A DNA stretch of 64,000 bases from JAIXRY01 sp964444515 (GCA_964444515.1 CAYUGY010000001.1:1-64000), one strand, 5' to 3'. Numbered from the stretch's first letter, positions 48,981-58,357 are shown. The notes: generated from the sequence alone by a model not told the origin. Program-made: numbers and translations.

Positions 48981-49448
48981 TTAGTGTATAGATACTATTG
49001 TATACGACACATCACCTTTTGGTGTTGTGAGTACTGCAGTGTCACCGACTTTTTTTCCGAACAAAATTGCACCAAGTGGTGAATGGTGAGAAATTTTTCC
49101 ATTCAAAATATCTGTTTCTTCGGCACCAACAATTGAAAATGTTTTTTCTTCAATGTTGTCTTTTTTGACAACAACGGTTGCACCAACACAAACAACGTCA
49201 CGTTTTGCATCTTCATCGACAAGAATACTTGTTTTGAGTACATGATTGATGTATTTGATACGATCTTCATTTCGTCCTTGTTGTTCACGAGCGTCATGGT
49301 ATTCAGCATTTTCTGACAAATCACCAAGGGCTTTGGCACTTTCAAGAGCAGTCAAAATCTCCCGACGACGAGCGCCTTCGAGGTATTCGAGTTCTTTTTC
49401 AAACTCAGCCTTGCGACTCTTAGTAATGTATTCTTTGTCGTAATCCAT
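48981..49448 (-). CDS. greA: Transcription elongation factor GreA
   Basis: Rescues backtracked RNA polymerase by stimulating transcript cleavage. 155 residues: N-terminal coiled coil (about 1-78) with ALESAKALGDLSENAEYHDAREQQG near 39-63, including the acidic tip DLSENAEYHDA. The C-terminal FKBP-like domain (about 85-155) has GATVVVKKD and ISHHSPLGAILFGKKVGDTAVL. TATGAT is 6 bases before the ATG. It is immediately upstream of lysS and likely cotranscribed. Confidence 0.96.
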   Translation of the reverse strand: MDYDKEYITKSRKAEFEKELEYLEGARRREILTALESAKALGDLSENAEYHDAREQQGRNEDRIKYINHVLKTSILVDEDAKRDVVCVGATVVVKKDNIEEKTFSIVGAEETDILNGKISHHSPLGAILFGKKVGDTAVLTTPKGDVSYTIVSIH

Positions 49449-49499
49449 AGGGCAATCATAGCGTATTTAGGGGTAAGGTTCAAGCGTACAGCGTAGAGG

Positions 49500-49541
49500 A
49501 AACAAGGAACGAAAAGCGAAGCTTTTCGTTCCTTGTTTTTA
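49500..49541. terminator. Strong bidirectional terminator
   Basis: AAACAAGGAACGAAAAGC-GAA-GCTTTTCGTTCCTTGTTTT perfect stem between greA and mrdA. Confidence 0.92.
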
Positions 49542-49561
49542 AAACATCTACACCCTTGATC

Positions 49562-51253
49562 CTAGCGAAGGTATTCTGGTGCATGCATATTCATCCATTC
49601 GAGCGTATATTTCATCGCATGAGAAGCTGAGGTGTGATCATCTGCTCGTCCACGCTCCATCAAAATCACAAAAGCATATTTCGGATTTTCGTATGGGAAA
49701 AATCCAGTAATCCATGAATTGACCTGACTCTTTGAAATACCAACCTGAGCAGTTCCAGATTTTGCAGCCACCGTAACAAATGGCAATTTGACTGCACCTC
49801 CAGTACCGTCAGTCACCACCATACGCATTCCTTCACGAACAACCTTGTAGTTTTTTTCATCCTTGATAGTGATCGATGTTGAGTCTTTTGTTGTAGCCAT
49901 TTCTTTCAATACGTGCGGATTGACCAACGTCCCACCGTTTGCCACAGCAGCGACAGCACGAACCATTTCAATCGGAGTTACCTGAAATCCATATTGCCCG
50001 ATTGCGGTGTGATACGTATCCCCGACTCGCCATGGATCATTTGGAAACACTTTTTTCTTCCAATCAATACTCGGAATATTTCCAGCGAGTTCATTTGGTA
50101 AATCAATACCAGTTTTTTTATTTAATCCAAATTCTTTGGTGTACTTTTCTATATTATTAATTCCTAATCCTTTTTGATCTTTGAATCCCCCACCAATCTG
50201 ATAAAAATACACGTTTGAAGAAACTGCCAATGCGTGACGCATATCAACATATCCATGAGCTTTGTTGTCTTTGAAGATAGTATCGTTGCCGGGTGAATAT
50301 TTGTTTTCAATAACCAGTTGACCGGTACTCAAAATCGATTTGAATGGGTCGATAACATTCTCGTGCAATGCAGCGAGTGCAATGTACGGCTTCACAATCG
50401 AACCAGGAGTATAGACACCTGACACAACGCGATTGATAAACACTCGTCTACTATCTGTTATATAGTGATTTATTTTTTCACGATCTTCTCCGAGCGACAG
50501 TATTTCACTGTTGTATTCAGGATAACTTGTCAGAGCAAGAATCTCACCAGTTTGAATATTCATAATAACACCTCCACCACCACGATATCCTGACGCCTGT
50601 GCCAAATCTGCAATCCCTTGCTGTAATCCTTCTTGAACCTTTGCGTCAACCGTCAGAAGTAAATCTTTTCCTCGTTCAGGATTATTGATCATTTGTTCAG
50701 AATGAATATTTCCTTTGACATCTTTTTCAAATAACCGTGCACCGTTTTTACCTTCCAAAAACTTTCCATAGACTTTTTCAACCCCATCTTTACCAATGAA
50801 ATTCTGTTGCCAAAAATTTCCTGAATCATCTTCTTGTGGATATGCAACATAACCGAGCAGATGAGCGAAGCCGGGCGTTTTTATGTACTTACGAATTGCA
50901 AACTGATCATCTTCCTTGAGTCGTTCATTCCATGCGAGTTCCACCATATTGCGATCATAAATAATTCCACGATCTGCAAAAATAGTTATTGATTGCAGAC
51001 TATTTTTTTCACTCTTTGCAAAATACTCTTCACCTTTGATTATTTGCAAACTAAAAAGTTTGATACTAAAAACAACAACAATACAGGCAAAGAAAATAAG
51101 TACCGCCATGATTGAAGTATGATTGATTGGTTTTTCGAGACGTCCTTCGAACTGTTGTGTATTAAATTCAGGCAAGTTTTTTGAATCCAAAAATATTTCA
51201 TCTGGAGCAATTTCTTGATATGTTCTTTTTTTTGAAAATGAAAAACGCATCAT
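49562..51253 (-). CDS. mrdA: Penicillin-binding protein 2 (elongation transpeptidase)
   Basis: Class B PBP acting with RodA and MreBCD in lateral wall growth. 563 residues: one membrane helix (about 48-70), pedestal domain (about 80-190), then the transpeptidase domain with SIVK (Ser285-Lys288), SSN (345-347) and KSG (498-500). The order after an MreD-like gene (overlapping TGA/ATGATG) identifies it as PBP2 rather than FtsI. Note KSG rather than KTG in the third motif, which is allowed. Confidence 0.92.
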   Translation of the reverse strand: MMRFSFSKKRTYQEIAPDEIFLDSKNLPEFNTQQFEGRLEKPINHTSIMAVLIFFACIVVVFSIKLFSLQIIKGEEYFAKSEKNSLQSITIFADRGIIYDRNMVELAWNERLKEDDQFAIRKYIKTPGFAHLLGYVAYPQEDDSGNFWQQNFIGKDGVEKVYGKFLEGKNGARLFEKDVKGNIHSEQMINNPERGKDLLLTVDAKVQEGLQQGIADLAQASGYRGGGGVIMNIQTGEILALTSYPEYNSEILSLGEDREKINHYITDSRRVFINRVVSGVYTPGSIVKPYIALAALHENVIDPFKSILSTGQLVIENKYSPGNDTIFKDNKAHGYVDMRHALAVSSNVYFYQIGGGFKDQKGLGINNIEKYTKEFGLNKKTGIDLPNELAGNIPSIDWKKKVFPNDPWRVGDTYHTAIGQYGFQVTPIEMVRAVAAVANGGTLVNPHVLKEMATTKDSTSITIKDEKNYKVVREGMRMVVTDGTGGAVKLPFVTVAAKSGTAQVGISKSQVNSWITGFFPYENPKYAFVILMERGRADDHTSASHAMKYTLEWMNMHAPEYLR

Positions 51254-51510
51254 AGAATTTTTGGAATACGAATTTGAGATCTAAAGAACAAGAAGAAGAG
51301 AAATAAACCTATTCCGACTATTGAGTATTTCATTGAAATTACCGTGTTGGCATTGGTAAGTATGTCTGCCGAAAAACCGATAAGTAATCCGATATACCAC
51401 TGCTCTTCCTGTAAAATAAAACCAGCTATATAAAGTAGACCAAAAATCCACCAAGGACCAGTGAAGAGCGTTATTATAAGAAGTATATAGAATATAACTT
51501 TTCTGAACAT
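51250..51510 (-). CDS. MreD-like membrane protein, 86 aa
   Basis: From the ATG at 51510: MFRKVIFYILLIITLFTGPWWIFG, then four hydrophobic helices in 86 residues. Full-length MreD is about 150-170 residues, so this is short, but size, topology and place directly before PBP2 fit the mreD position. A TATAAT box sits 9 bases before the start. The TGA stop overlaps the mrdA start, which also shows that TGA is a stop codon here. Assignment by position only. Confidence 0.55.
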   Translation of the reverse strand: MFRKVIFYILLIITLFTGPWWIFGLLYIAGFILQEEQWYIGLLIGFSADILTNANTVISMKYSIVGIGLFLFFLFFRSQIRIPKIL

Positions 51511-51540
51511 TATGGAGAGATTATAACATGAATACACCAA

Positions 51541-51797
51541 CTGGTTATGAGCAGGTGTCGGTTATTGCTATTAAACAGAAAAGCGGGGGGGCCGGCGGGG
51601 GGGGCGCGGTTGGTTTTGGGGTGTTATTTTGTGTTTGGGGTGTAAAAAAATTATAAAAAAAAAATGAAAANNNNNNNNNNATTTTTTGGTTATTTTATAA
51701 CATTAATACACCACTTTTTTTTGTGCTGTTGTGGGTTTTTGATATTAAACAGAACCGGGGCTACCCCTTGGGGTTCGCCGCTTTTCTTTCTGCGTAT
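51541..51797. other. Low-quality gene-free stretch with a 10-N gap
   Basis: Left of the Ns: ACATGAATACACCAACTGG..., TATTAAACAGAAAAGCGGGGGGG and other homopolymers. Right: ACATTAATACACCACTTTT..., TATTAAACAGAACCGGGG. The two sides look like degraded copies of the same bases, so the contig ends probably overlap and little or nothing is missing. Runs of G and T here are likely sequencing artefacts. Confidence 0.7.
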
Positions 51798-52670
51798 TTA
51801 CTTCCTCTTGCCTATCAAAAATCGTAATACCAAAAAGAGTAACACCGCAATTGCTCCGTAGAAAAATAGTTTGTTTGAAAACAAAAACAACAACAAACCG
51901 ATACCGTAATACTTCAAATATGCAAGCGGTTTTTTGAGTCCGTTTGAGTCTTTGAGCTCTTGGACACTACTGGCATGAGAAAAATCTTTTATCTTATTTT
52001 CATATGCAGTTGCATTAGTTGAAGTTGCCCCAGTCATATCAACTGCATCGGGAATTGTACTGGCAACAGTCCATAATTTTTTCATATCATCTGCAGTAAG
52101 CGGTACACCCATATCAGCTTTTGCTTCGGCTTGAGCTCGCTCAAGCGAATCACTTGTTTTTGTTCGGAATGAATCCAGTGAATTTAATGTATTTTCAACA
52201 ATATTTTTTGCAGGATCATTGACCGATGTACTTGATGCACTTCCTGGAATAATTGGACTCTTGATAACAATCAAATCTTCGCCAGTTGCGGTATCTTCAA
52301 GTACGGCATTAATTTTCTTGCCTGCAGTATCGGTCATGACGGAATTTGAAACTGATGCAGAAATTTTGTGTGAACCACCGGACACTTTCCAATCAACAGA
52401 AACATCTTTGGTTGTTTTCGCACTAACAGAAACAGAACGTTTTCCAATCAACACACCGCCATCAAAAAATGATACGGTTGTCGTCAATGTGTTCCCTGAT
52501 CCATTCCAAAGTAGTGTATAAATTTTGATTGTATCCCCTGCTTGTGGCTCATCTTTGCTATACCAAATATTTTTTTGGATAATACCAGCATTACTAAACT
52601 CAACCGCCGAAACAGTTGTGGTAATTCCCCACAAAAATAATATTGAAAGAAAAATCTTTGTAAATTTCAT
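51798..52670 (-). CDS. Secreted CARDB/Ig-like domain protein with C-terminal membrane anchor
   Basis: 290 residues. Signal peptide (about 1-22, ending TVSA), an Ig-like beta domain (about 30-115) with YSKDEPQAGDTIKIYTLLWNGSGNTLTTTVSFFDGG typical of CARDB domains, a Ser/Thr/Asn linker and a helical stalk (about 150-215). Two C-terminal membrane helices (about 255-272 and 275-287) end in a basic stop KRK. Likely displayed on the cell surface. TATAAT lies 6 bases before the ATG. It may help in cell-cell contact, which is inference. Confidence 0.75.
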   Translation of the reverse strand: MKFTKIFLSILFLWGITTTVSAVEFSNAGIIQKNIWYSKDEPQAGDTIKIYTLLWNGSGNTLTTTVSFFDGGVLIGKRSVSVSAKTTKDVSVDWKVSGGSHKISASVSNSVMTDTAGKKINAVLEDTATGEDLIVIKSPIIPGSASSTSVNDPAKNIVENTLNSLDSFRTKTSDSLERAQAEAKADMGVPLTADDMKKLWTVASTIPDAVDMTGATSTNATAYENKIKDFSHASSVQELKDSNGLKKPLAYLKYYGIGLLLFLFSNKLFFYGAIAVLLFLVLRFLIGKRK

Positions 52671-52685
52671 ACTGTTATTATAACA

Positions 52686-53306
52686 CTACGAAGCAAAAGT
52701 AAAGAAACCCAAAAGCACTGCAACAAAATTGAGAACAATATGCGTAATACTGATCAAGACAATATTCGGACGATAGAGATAGAGCGCAGCAAAACCAAGC
52801 CCACCAGCAAAAGCTAATGGCAACATAAGTGCGGGTTCTGGGTAAATAATATGGAGCAATGTAAACAAGGCAGCGTTTACCAAAACGACAGTCATTCGCG
52901 TTTCAAACAACTCTTTCAATTTTGGAATCAGAAACATTCGATATAACACTTCTTGTAATACTGAAAGCGGGATAAACAGCAACAAAAAACGTTCATTTCT
53001 CCACCAATTATTTTCTGGATGAAAACCAAATTCACGAGCAAAATGAAGTAGCCACCACAAACCAATAACAGTGAATAGAGAGTATAAAATAATAGTACCA
53101 ATAGAATACCGTTTGAATAAACCGATTTTTACGGTATCCCATTTTTCACGTATCATAATAAAGACTGTAACAAGTGCAACAATAGCGAGTAATTGCACAC
53201 GAAATTGTGCTGGAATAATATTCAAGTAAATCAACAACACAGGAAGTATAAATAAATATACGATTTGCAACAGTGCTTTATCTTTTGTTTTTTGATCAAT
53301 TGGCAT
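52686..53306 (-). CDS. CPBP-family intramembrane protease homologue with altered motif 1
   Basis: 206 residues from the ATG at 53306, with about seven membrane helices. CPBP motifs: LQEVLYRMFLIP (motif 1, normally EExxxR, here QExxxR), LFTLLHI (FxxxH) and THIVLNF (HxxxN). The first Glu of motif 1, thought to be catalytic in Rce1-type proteases, is Gln, so activity may be lost or altered. TACAAT is 9 bases before the start. It is divergent from a small plus-strand gene. Confidence 0.78.
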   Translation of the reverse strand: MPIDQKTKDKALLQIVYLFILPVLLIYLNIIPAQFRVQLLAIVALVTVFIMIREKWDTVKIGLFKRYSIGTIILYSLFTVIGLWWLLHFAREFGFHPENNWWRNERFLLLFIPLSVLQEVLYRMFLIPKLKELFETRMTVVLVNAALFTLLHIIYPEPALMLPLAFAGGLGFAALYLYRPNIVLISITHIVLNFVAVLLGFFTFAS

Positions 53307-53391
53307 GATTGGATTATTGTACCACCTTGAAATCTTTTTTGACAAAAATAGCAGCTATGCTACGATAAGCGAGGAATAAATACATTAGAAT

Positions 53392-53784
53392 ATGTTAGCA
53401 AAAACACTACACGAACCAGTGACGGTAGGCATCATACTTCTTTTTTCGGGACTTCTTTTTTATCGAATATCGGTAAAAATAAAAAGTTTTAAAATCAACC
53501 GTGTTGCAAAAAAAATTTGCGATAAACTAAACGAAGGATTACTTATCGAACCAGCGATTGCTCAAGTTATTAAAACTAGTACTGCTTATTTTTGTTGTGA
53601 CATAATAACAAGCACAGTGGATGTTATTCATATTCATATCGAGGGACTTGTAGAAGATACGAGTCATGATATTTATTTTGAAAAAGATGAATATCCGTTT
53701 GCCGACAAAAATAAAAATGAATGGTGCTTTAAAAAGCTAACAACAACCCTTCACAAAGAACATTACGACAAAATCACCACATAA
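53392..53784 (+). CDS. Membrane-anchored hypothetical protein, 130 aa
   Basis: One N-terminal helix (about 9-25, VTVGIILLFSGLLFYRI) after a short start, then a basic linker and a soluble domain with three Cys (TAYFCCD near 67 and WCFK near 111) and beta-type sequence DVIHIHIEGLVEDTSHDIYFEKDEYPF. No recognised family. It ends at a bidirectional terminator shared with the helicase gene. Confidence 0.62.
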   Translation: MLAKTLHEPVTVGIILLFSGLLFYRISVKIKSFKINRVAKKICDKLNEGLLIEPAIAQVIKTSTAYFCCDIITSTVDVIHIHIEGLVEDTSHDIYFEKDEYPFADKNKNEWCFKKLTTTLHKEHYDKITT

Positions 53785-53800
53785 CAGTGGTGATTTTTTT
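53771..53800. terminator. Terminator between convergent genes
   Basis: ATCACCAC-ATAACA-GTGGTGAT followed by T-tract; overlaps the stop codons of both genes. Confidence 0.85.
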
Positions 53801-55508
53801 ATAAACAAAGTCTAACTAAACGGATTGTTTCGTAATCATATTTGCCTTTCAATAATTCAAACACTGGTTTGAGTGGACGTTGTCCACCGTCTTGCGTACC
53901 AAGTTTATGAAAAGCCATTGCAATCGTTTTGTATTTTGTTGGACCGAGGTCTTTCATCAACCGTTTGAGATAAAATGATGGATCCTCTTCTTTGAGTTTT
54001 TCCAAATGGTCCACTACGGTACCAATAGTTACATCACGTTCTTTGGCAATTTCCTGCACTGTCATTCCTGCTTCGAACAATTCACGGGTAATTTGAGTAG
54101 TTGGTTTTTTGACGGTCTTTTCTTTTTTGTTGCTGGTACGAGTAATGAAGTCGGTATGAGCGCGCGAAATTTCGTTCTCTTTCAGAGACGAAATTTCGCG
54201 CGCCACATCCTCCGACCGTATCTTAAACTGCTCATCAAAATAAACAACTTCATCATGCATCATATATGCCTGCTCTGAAATACCGAGGAGGTGCACCCCT
54301 TCGAGTGTTCGCAGTCGTGACAATGCCACATATCCCATTCCTGGCTCAAACACATCAGACAAATCCATCACCGCCCGATCAAGCGACATTCCCTGACTTT
54401 TGTGCACCGTAATAGCCCACGCAAGACGAAGTGGATACTGTATGATTTCGGCCTTTTTCTTGCCATCTTCTTCGATAGACCATGACTCTTGTGGAACAAC
54501 GATAATTTCTCCCGTTCTTTTTTTGACTCGAATTTCACTTGCGGACAAGAAGATTACTTCCCCTTGTGTTCCGTTGACAAATTCTTTGTCGAAATTATTT
54601 TTGACAAACATTACTTGTGCACCAATTTTGAGTCGCAATACTTCTGGTGCCAAGCAACTTTTTTTTAACATCAAACACAAATTCGGATTTCCTCGCTCAC
54701 TCATAACATACTCAAAAGAAGCGTCACCTATTTTTTGCAACTCGCGTTCATTTTCGGTATCAACGTTGATATTTTTTGCATACAATTTTGTCGTACCAAT
54801 CACATCACTGTGTTCTACCATTCGTTCATGAAGAATCGCTTTGATGTCTCGGTCAACACGACGATCACGCATCGCATTCAACACATCGAGCAACATATCA
54901 TCAGCTTGACGGTGTTGTTCGTGAATATAACAAATCGCCAAATCCAATTCTTTCCACGAACGACTGTGGTATGCAAAACTTGTTTTCTCTTCTTCAAATA
55001 ATTGTGAATCAGCATCATTGTTTCTACGAGTAATCGGTGGTAGTTGGAAAAAGTCTCCAGAGAAAATAACCTGCATTCCACCAAATGGTAAATCAATCCC
55101 TTTAACTCTTCGAACAACTCGGTCAATCAAATCAATTCGAAAATCATGTAACATTGAAATTTCATCAATGATGAGCACCTGTGTTTCAAAAATCCGTTCT
55201 CGCAAATACCGACGTTCGCACAATGCATCAATATCATCTTCGTTCAAATAATCTTTGATTCCTATACCACTCCATGCATGAATCGTAATTCCTCCCATAT
55301 GTGTCGAAGCAATACCAGTGGACGCAGTAATAGCCACTGGAATATGATGTTCTTCCAGCCATTTGATGTACTCACGTAGTACATACGTTTTACCAGCACC
55401 AGCGGCTCCGGTAATAAAAGCACTTCTGCCAGTCTTCAAAATAGTGAGTGCTTCTGCNNNNNNNNNNNNNNNNNNNNNNNNNNNNNNNNNNNNNNNNNNN
55501 NNTGTCAT
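53799..55508 (-). CDS. Pif1/RecD-like superfamily 1 DNA helicase with C-terminal HTH
   Basis: 569 residues counting 15 unknown ones from a 45-N gap near the N-terminus (in frame if the gap length is right). Walker A GAAGAGKTYVL at 34-44 and Walker B LIIDEISMLHD near 93-103. FSGDFFQLPPI (motif III) near 138 and the late motifs ITVHKSQGMSLD and YVALSRLRTLEG are typical of Pif1-like SF1B helicases. The C-terminal 110 residues contain ELFEAGMTVQEIAKERDVTIGTVVDHLEKL, a helix-turn-helix (HTH_40-type) module. Pif1 proteins unwind G-quadruplexes and process forks; this one lies next to a nucleotidyltransferase-methyltransferase fusion gene on the same strand. Confidence 0.88.
   Translation of the reverse strand: MTXXXXXXXXXXXXXXXAEALTILKTGRSAFITGAAGAGKTYVLREYIKWLEEHHIPVAITASTGIASTHMGGITIHAWSGIGIKDYLNEDDIDALCERRYLRERIFETQVLIIDEISMLHDFRIDLIDRVVRRVKGIDLPFGGMQVIFSGDFFQLPPITRRNNDADSQLFEEEKTSFAYHSRSWKELDLAICYIHEQHRQADDMLLDVLNAMRDRRVDRDIKAILHERMVEHSDVIGTTKLYAKNINVDTENERELQKIGDASFEYVMSERGNPNLCLMLKKSCLAPEVLRLKIGAQVMFVKNNFDKEFVNGTQGEVIFLSASEIRVKKRTGEIIVVPQESWSIEEDGKKKAEIIQYPLRLAWAITVHKSQGMSLDRAVMDLSDVFEPGMGYVALSRLRTLEGVHLLGISEQAYMMHDEVVYFDEQFKIRSEDVAREISSLKENEISRAHTDFITRTSNKKEKTVKKPTTQITRELFEAGMTVQEIAKERDVTIGTVVDHLEKLKEEDPSFYLKRLMKDLGPTKYKTIAMAFHKLGTQDGGQRPLKPVFELLKGKYDYETIRLVRLCL
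55458..55502. other. Assembly gap of 45 N inside the helicase gene
   Basis: 45 Ns keep the reading frame (15 codons) between the ATG side and Walker A, so the gap size was probably estimated from read pairs. Confidence 0.9.
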
Positions 55509-55511
55509 ATA

Positions 55512-57158
55512 TTATTTTTGACCAACAAGTACCATATGTGTTGGTGGCCAAGGTAATTGATCTAAACCAGTTGGTGTTTCTTTATACAAAGCGACTGAAC
55601 CTTCGAATCGATTTTTAACAATCCAATCACTAACATACAATCTTGTAGTACCTGCTTCATGGTTTGGATTTTCCACCAAAGAAAAACCGACGTCTTTTAG
55701 TGATTGTTTCCACTCTGAAAAACTCCAATAAGCAAATTCTTCATTAAGTTCACTATTCCAATTATCGATATAATCTTTCTTGGTCATAAACTCGACCGCA
55801 TCTTTAAGTTTAGTGACTATATATTTTTTTCCATCTATTGATTCTTCACGATAAATAATCTTAGTATTATTATCCCTTTTTCCATTATCACGCATATCTT
55901 TCAGGTATTCTTCGGCAAAACGAATAAACCTACCGTAAGTAGAAAGCTGCGCCAGGTGATCATGAAGCTCTTGTTTGTTTTCACAAAACTTCAATGGTTC
56001 ATCATTCGAACCATTAGTATCATTCGTCCACAAATAAACTTCCTGTTCTTTGTCTTCAGGACCCACTACATCACGAATAATAATACGTCCATGAGGTCGA
56101 GTTTGTGCATATTTTTTTTCCAAATAACCAACAAGTGATTCTCTTCTGTTTCCATATGACCAAAGTTCATGTGTTGTTGAATTACAAATAGTTGTATCGA
56201 TAGTATTATCTGAAAAAATACGATCGAGCAAATTACGTTGATAAAAATGAACAAAAGCACCACCAAACAAACCAGCGCGCAACCGTTCCATACAACGAGC
56301 GGTAAATTCTGTTGTTAGTTCAATACCAATCAAATCAGAGTCGGGAAAATCATGAGCAAGTTTAACCAAAAGCGCACCATCTGCACAGCCCTCATCAACG
56401 ATTTTACCCTCAACAATTGCATCTTTGATATCTTGATATTTCATATCGAGCAATGTATCGACTGCCATATCATGAGCATATGTATGATAATTACGATCAA
56501 CGGTTAAACTACCAGTATCAGTGAGGAGAGGGTCACTCCATAGCGCAATAATTGTTTTTGGAATACTCGGGAAATCATTCCATAATTGTTTATTTGATTT
56601 TGAAAGCAATCCTTCAAGCACTTGATTATTATTCCAATCGGAAGGAGAAGAGACGAGCACCTTCAGTACATCAACAGGAGTTGGTGCATGTACCAATTCT
56701 TTTTGACTATCATACTCAGCAGCTAAAATTGTGTATCCAAGTAACTGATATTGCTTGATAAGTGCAGGAGTGGAACATAACACAATAGTATTCTCCGGTG
56801 TCATAGAAATACCGAGATCTATTTCGGCTTCCTTGATGCAGTATGAAGCGAACTTTTCATTCGGATTATAATGAGGTATACCTACAATACTATAAGAAAT
56901 TCCGATTGACTCTTTATATATTCTGGCGAAACGATCGAGACCAATAGCTCTCTCATAAAAAGGAATTGGATTATATCTAGAATTTGATTGATTTGCAGAT
57001 GTTACACCAAAGACAATATGTGAGATTTTATCATCAGGCAATGAGTACGAACCAAGACAATCAAGCTTACCTATCGGTAAACGAAGAATGTCCCATAAAT
57101 ATGATTCTTGAAACGAAGTGGTCAGCAGGTGCCGACCAGGAAAAAATAAATATGTCAT
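55512..57158 (-). CDS. Fusion of a degenerate NMNAT-like nucleotidyltransferase domain and a SAM methyltransferase
   Basis: 548 residues. The N-terminal part (about 1-150) follows the layout of archaeal-type NMN adenylyltransferases: LFFPGRHLLTTSFQESYL, VFGVTSANQSNSRYNPIPFYERAI, YSIVGIPHYNPN, and PALIKQYQLLGYTILAAE. The catalytic HxGH is replaced by TxSF. From about 250 a class I methyltransferase begins: VDEGCADGALLVKLAHDF (SAM loop 254-271), IGIELTTEF (acidic residue 280), NSTTHELWSYG and IIIRDVVGPEDKE. The C-terminal 130 residues are unassigned. The fusion is unusual; possible roles are RNA or nucleotide modification, which is inference. TAAAAT is 6 bases before the ATG. Confidence 0.7.
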   Translation of the reverse strand: MTYLFFPGRHLLTTSFQESYLWDILRLPIGKLDCLGSYSLPDDKISHIVFGVTSANQSNSRYNPIPFYERAIGLDRFARIYKESIGISYSIVGIPHYNPNEKFASYCIKEAEIDLGISMTPENTIVLCSTPALIKQYQLLGYTILAAEYDSQKELVHAPTPVDVLKVLVSSPSDWNNNQVLEGLLSKSNKQLWNDFPSIPKTIIALWSDPLLTDTGSLTVDRNYHTYAHDMAVDTLLDMKYQDIKDAIVEGKIVDEGCADGALLVKLAHDFPDSDLIGIELTTEFTARCMERLRAGLFGGAFVHFYQRNLLDRIFSDNTIDTTICNSTTHELWSYGNRRESLVGYLEKKYAQTRPHGRIIIRDVVGPEDKEQEVYLWTNDTNGSNDEPLKFCENKQELHDHLAQLSTYGRFIRFAEEYLKDMRDNGKRDNNTKIIYREESIDGKKYIVTKLKDAVEFMTKKDYIDNWNSELNEEFAYWSFSEWKQSLKDVGFSLVENPNHEAGTTRLYVSDWIVKNRFEGSVALYKETPTGLDQLPWPPTHMVLVGQK

Positions 57159-57181
57159 AAAATCATTTTAACACAAAACAA

Positions 57182-58357
57182 TTAGACACTGTGCACACTT
57201 GCGTGGACCTTACTAATTCTAGAGATCAACGGGAAACAAGCGAGTGTACACAGTCCTGCTAGAATAAATGGCAGATGAGTATTTAGTGGGTAGACCACCG
57301 TCGCAATCAACGGACCTGCTACCATTGAGAGTGACATAATAGATGTCGCAATACCAATATACTCCCCTGTCTTTTCACGATTGTAACTTGCAATCATATT
57401 CATGAAAACACTACGCAAGTTTCCTTGTCCGATAGTTGTAAAGATGAGCCCAATATAAAAGAAGAGTACCACTGGTGTAGCAGTCACAAAAATTCCCAAT
57501 GAAAAGACGATCAACATCATACGTGCCAATTTTCGACTATTGTATTTGACCCACACTTTTTTGAATAAAAAGATTTGATTGATGAGCAATACGATTCCAA
57601 CAAATGCCATCACCAGCCCGATTGTTTTTGGACTCATCGCAAAAACGCGATACATATAGAGTGAGAAAACTGATTGTTGCATTGCAATTGCAGTACCAAA
57701 CAAAAAGAAAATACCGAACAATATTCGCATGTCTTTATTTTTGAAACCATCGATGATTGGTTTGATTGGATTTGCACTTACTCGATTGTGTACTTGTTTG
57801 TTTTTGTGAGTTTCTGGCAAGAAGAAATATGCAAGTACGGTATTTATACTTGCAAGAATTCCAACAAACCAAAATGGTGCAGTATGTCCGAGTGTTCCGA
57901 TAAATCCGCCGAGTACTGGACCAATAATAAGTCCGATACCAAACATTGCACCGATGTATCCCATATTTGTCGCACGCTCTTTTTCGTCAGTTGCAATATC
58001 AGCCAATGCACTTTGCGCAGAAGAAATATTTCCCGCAGCAAGCCCATCAATAATACGTCCGAGAAACAATGCGAAAATACTTTTCGCTCCAGCAAACACC
58101 AACCATCCAATCGCACTACTTGCAATACTCAAAATGAGTACAGGGCGTCGTCCATATTTATCAGACAGAGCACCAAGAAACGGTGCTGAAATAAATGACA
58201 ACAACGCATACACTGTAAACAATATAGTAACTACTGCATCACTGACACCGAATGACTGCACATAAAATGGCAATGTCGGAATAATTACCCCGATACCGAT
58301 AATGTCGATAAAGACAGTGAAAAGAACGATTATTTTTATTTTAGACATTTTTTGCAT
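57182..58357 (-). CDS. MFS transporter, tetracycline-resistance/multidrug type
   Basis: 391 residues with 12 membrane helices. The N-terminal MFS signature is FLGALSDKYGRRPVL near 60-74 (motif A), and DIIGIGVIIPTLPFYVQSFG near 18-37 matches the TetA/DHA1 subgroup. The substrate cannot be told. The ATG at 58357 or the one three codons later (MSKIKI) could be used. Nothing next to it suggests an antibiotic cassette, so a general efflux role is more likely than acquired resistance. Confidence 0.85.
   Translation of the reverse strand: MQKMSKIKIIVLFTVFIDIIGIGVIIPTLPFYVQSFGVSDAVVTILFTVYALLSFISAPFLGALSDKYGRRPVLILSIASSAIGWLVFAGAKSIFALFLGRIIDGLAAGNISSAQSALADIATDEKERATNMGYIGAMFGIGLIIGPVLGGFIGTLGHTAPFWFVGILASINTVLAYFFLPETHKNKQVHNRVSANPIKPIIDGFKNKDMRILFGIFFLFGTAIAMQQSVFSLYMYRVFAMSPKTIGLVMAFVGIVLLINQIFLFKKVWVKYNSRKLARMMLIVFSLGIFVTATPVVLFFYIGLIFTTIGQGNLRSVFMNMIASYNREKTGEYIGIATSIMSLSMVAGPLIATVVYPLNTHLPFILAGLCTLACFPLISRISKVHASVHSV

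Noticed and set aside
51250..51253. UGA recoded as glycine, as in some CPR lineages
   Set aside because: TGA terminates the mreD-like gene exactly at the overlap with the mrdA start, and other genes end normally with TAA or TAG. prfA with PDT does not argue for recoding.
57182..58357. Acquired antibiotic resistance cassette
   Set aside because: The MFS gene has no adjacent tetR-like regulator, integron or insertion sequence, and its codon use matches the neighbours.
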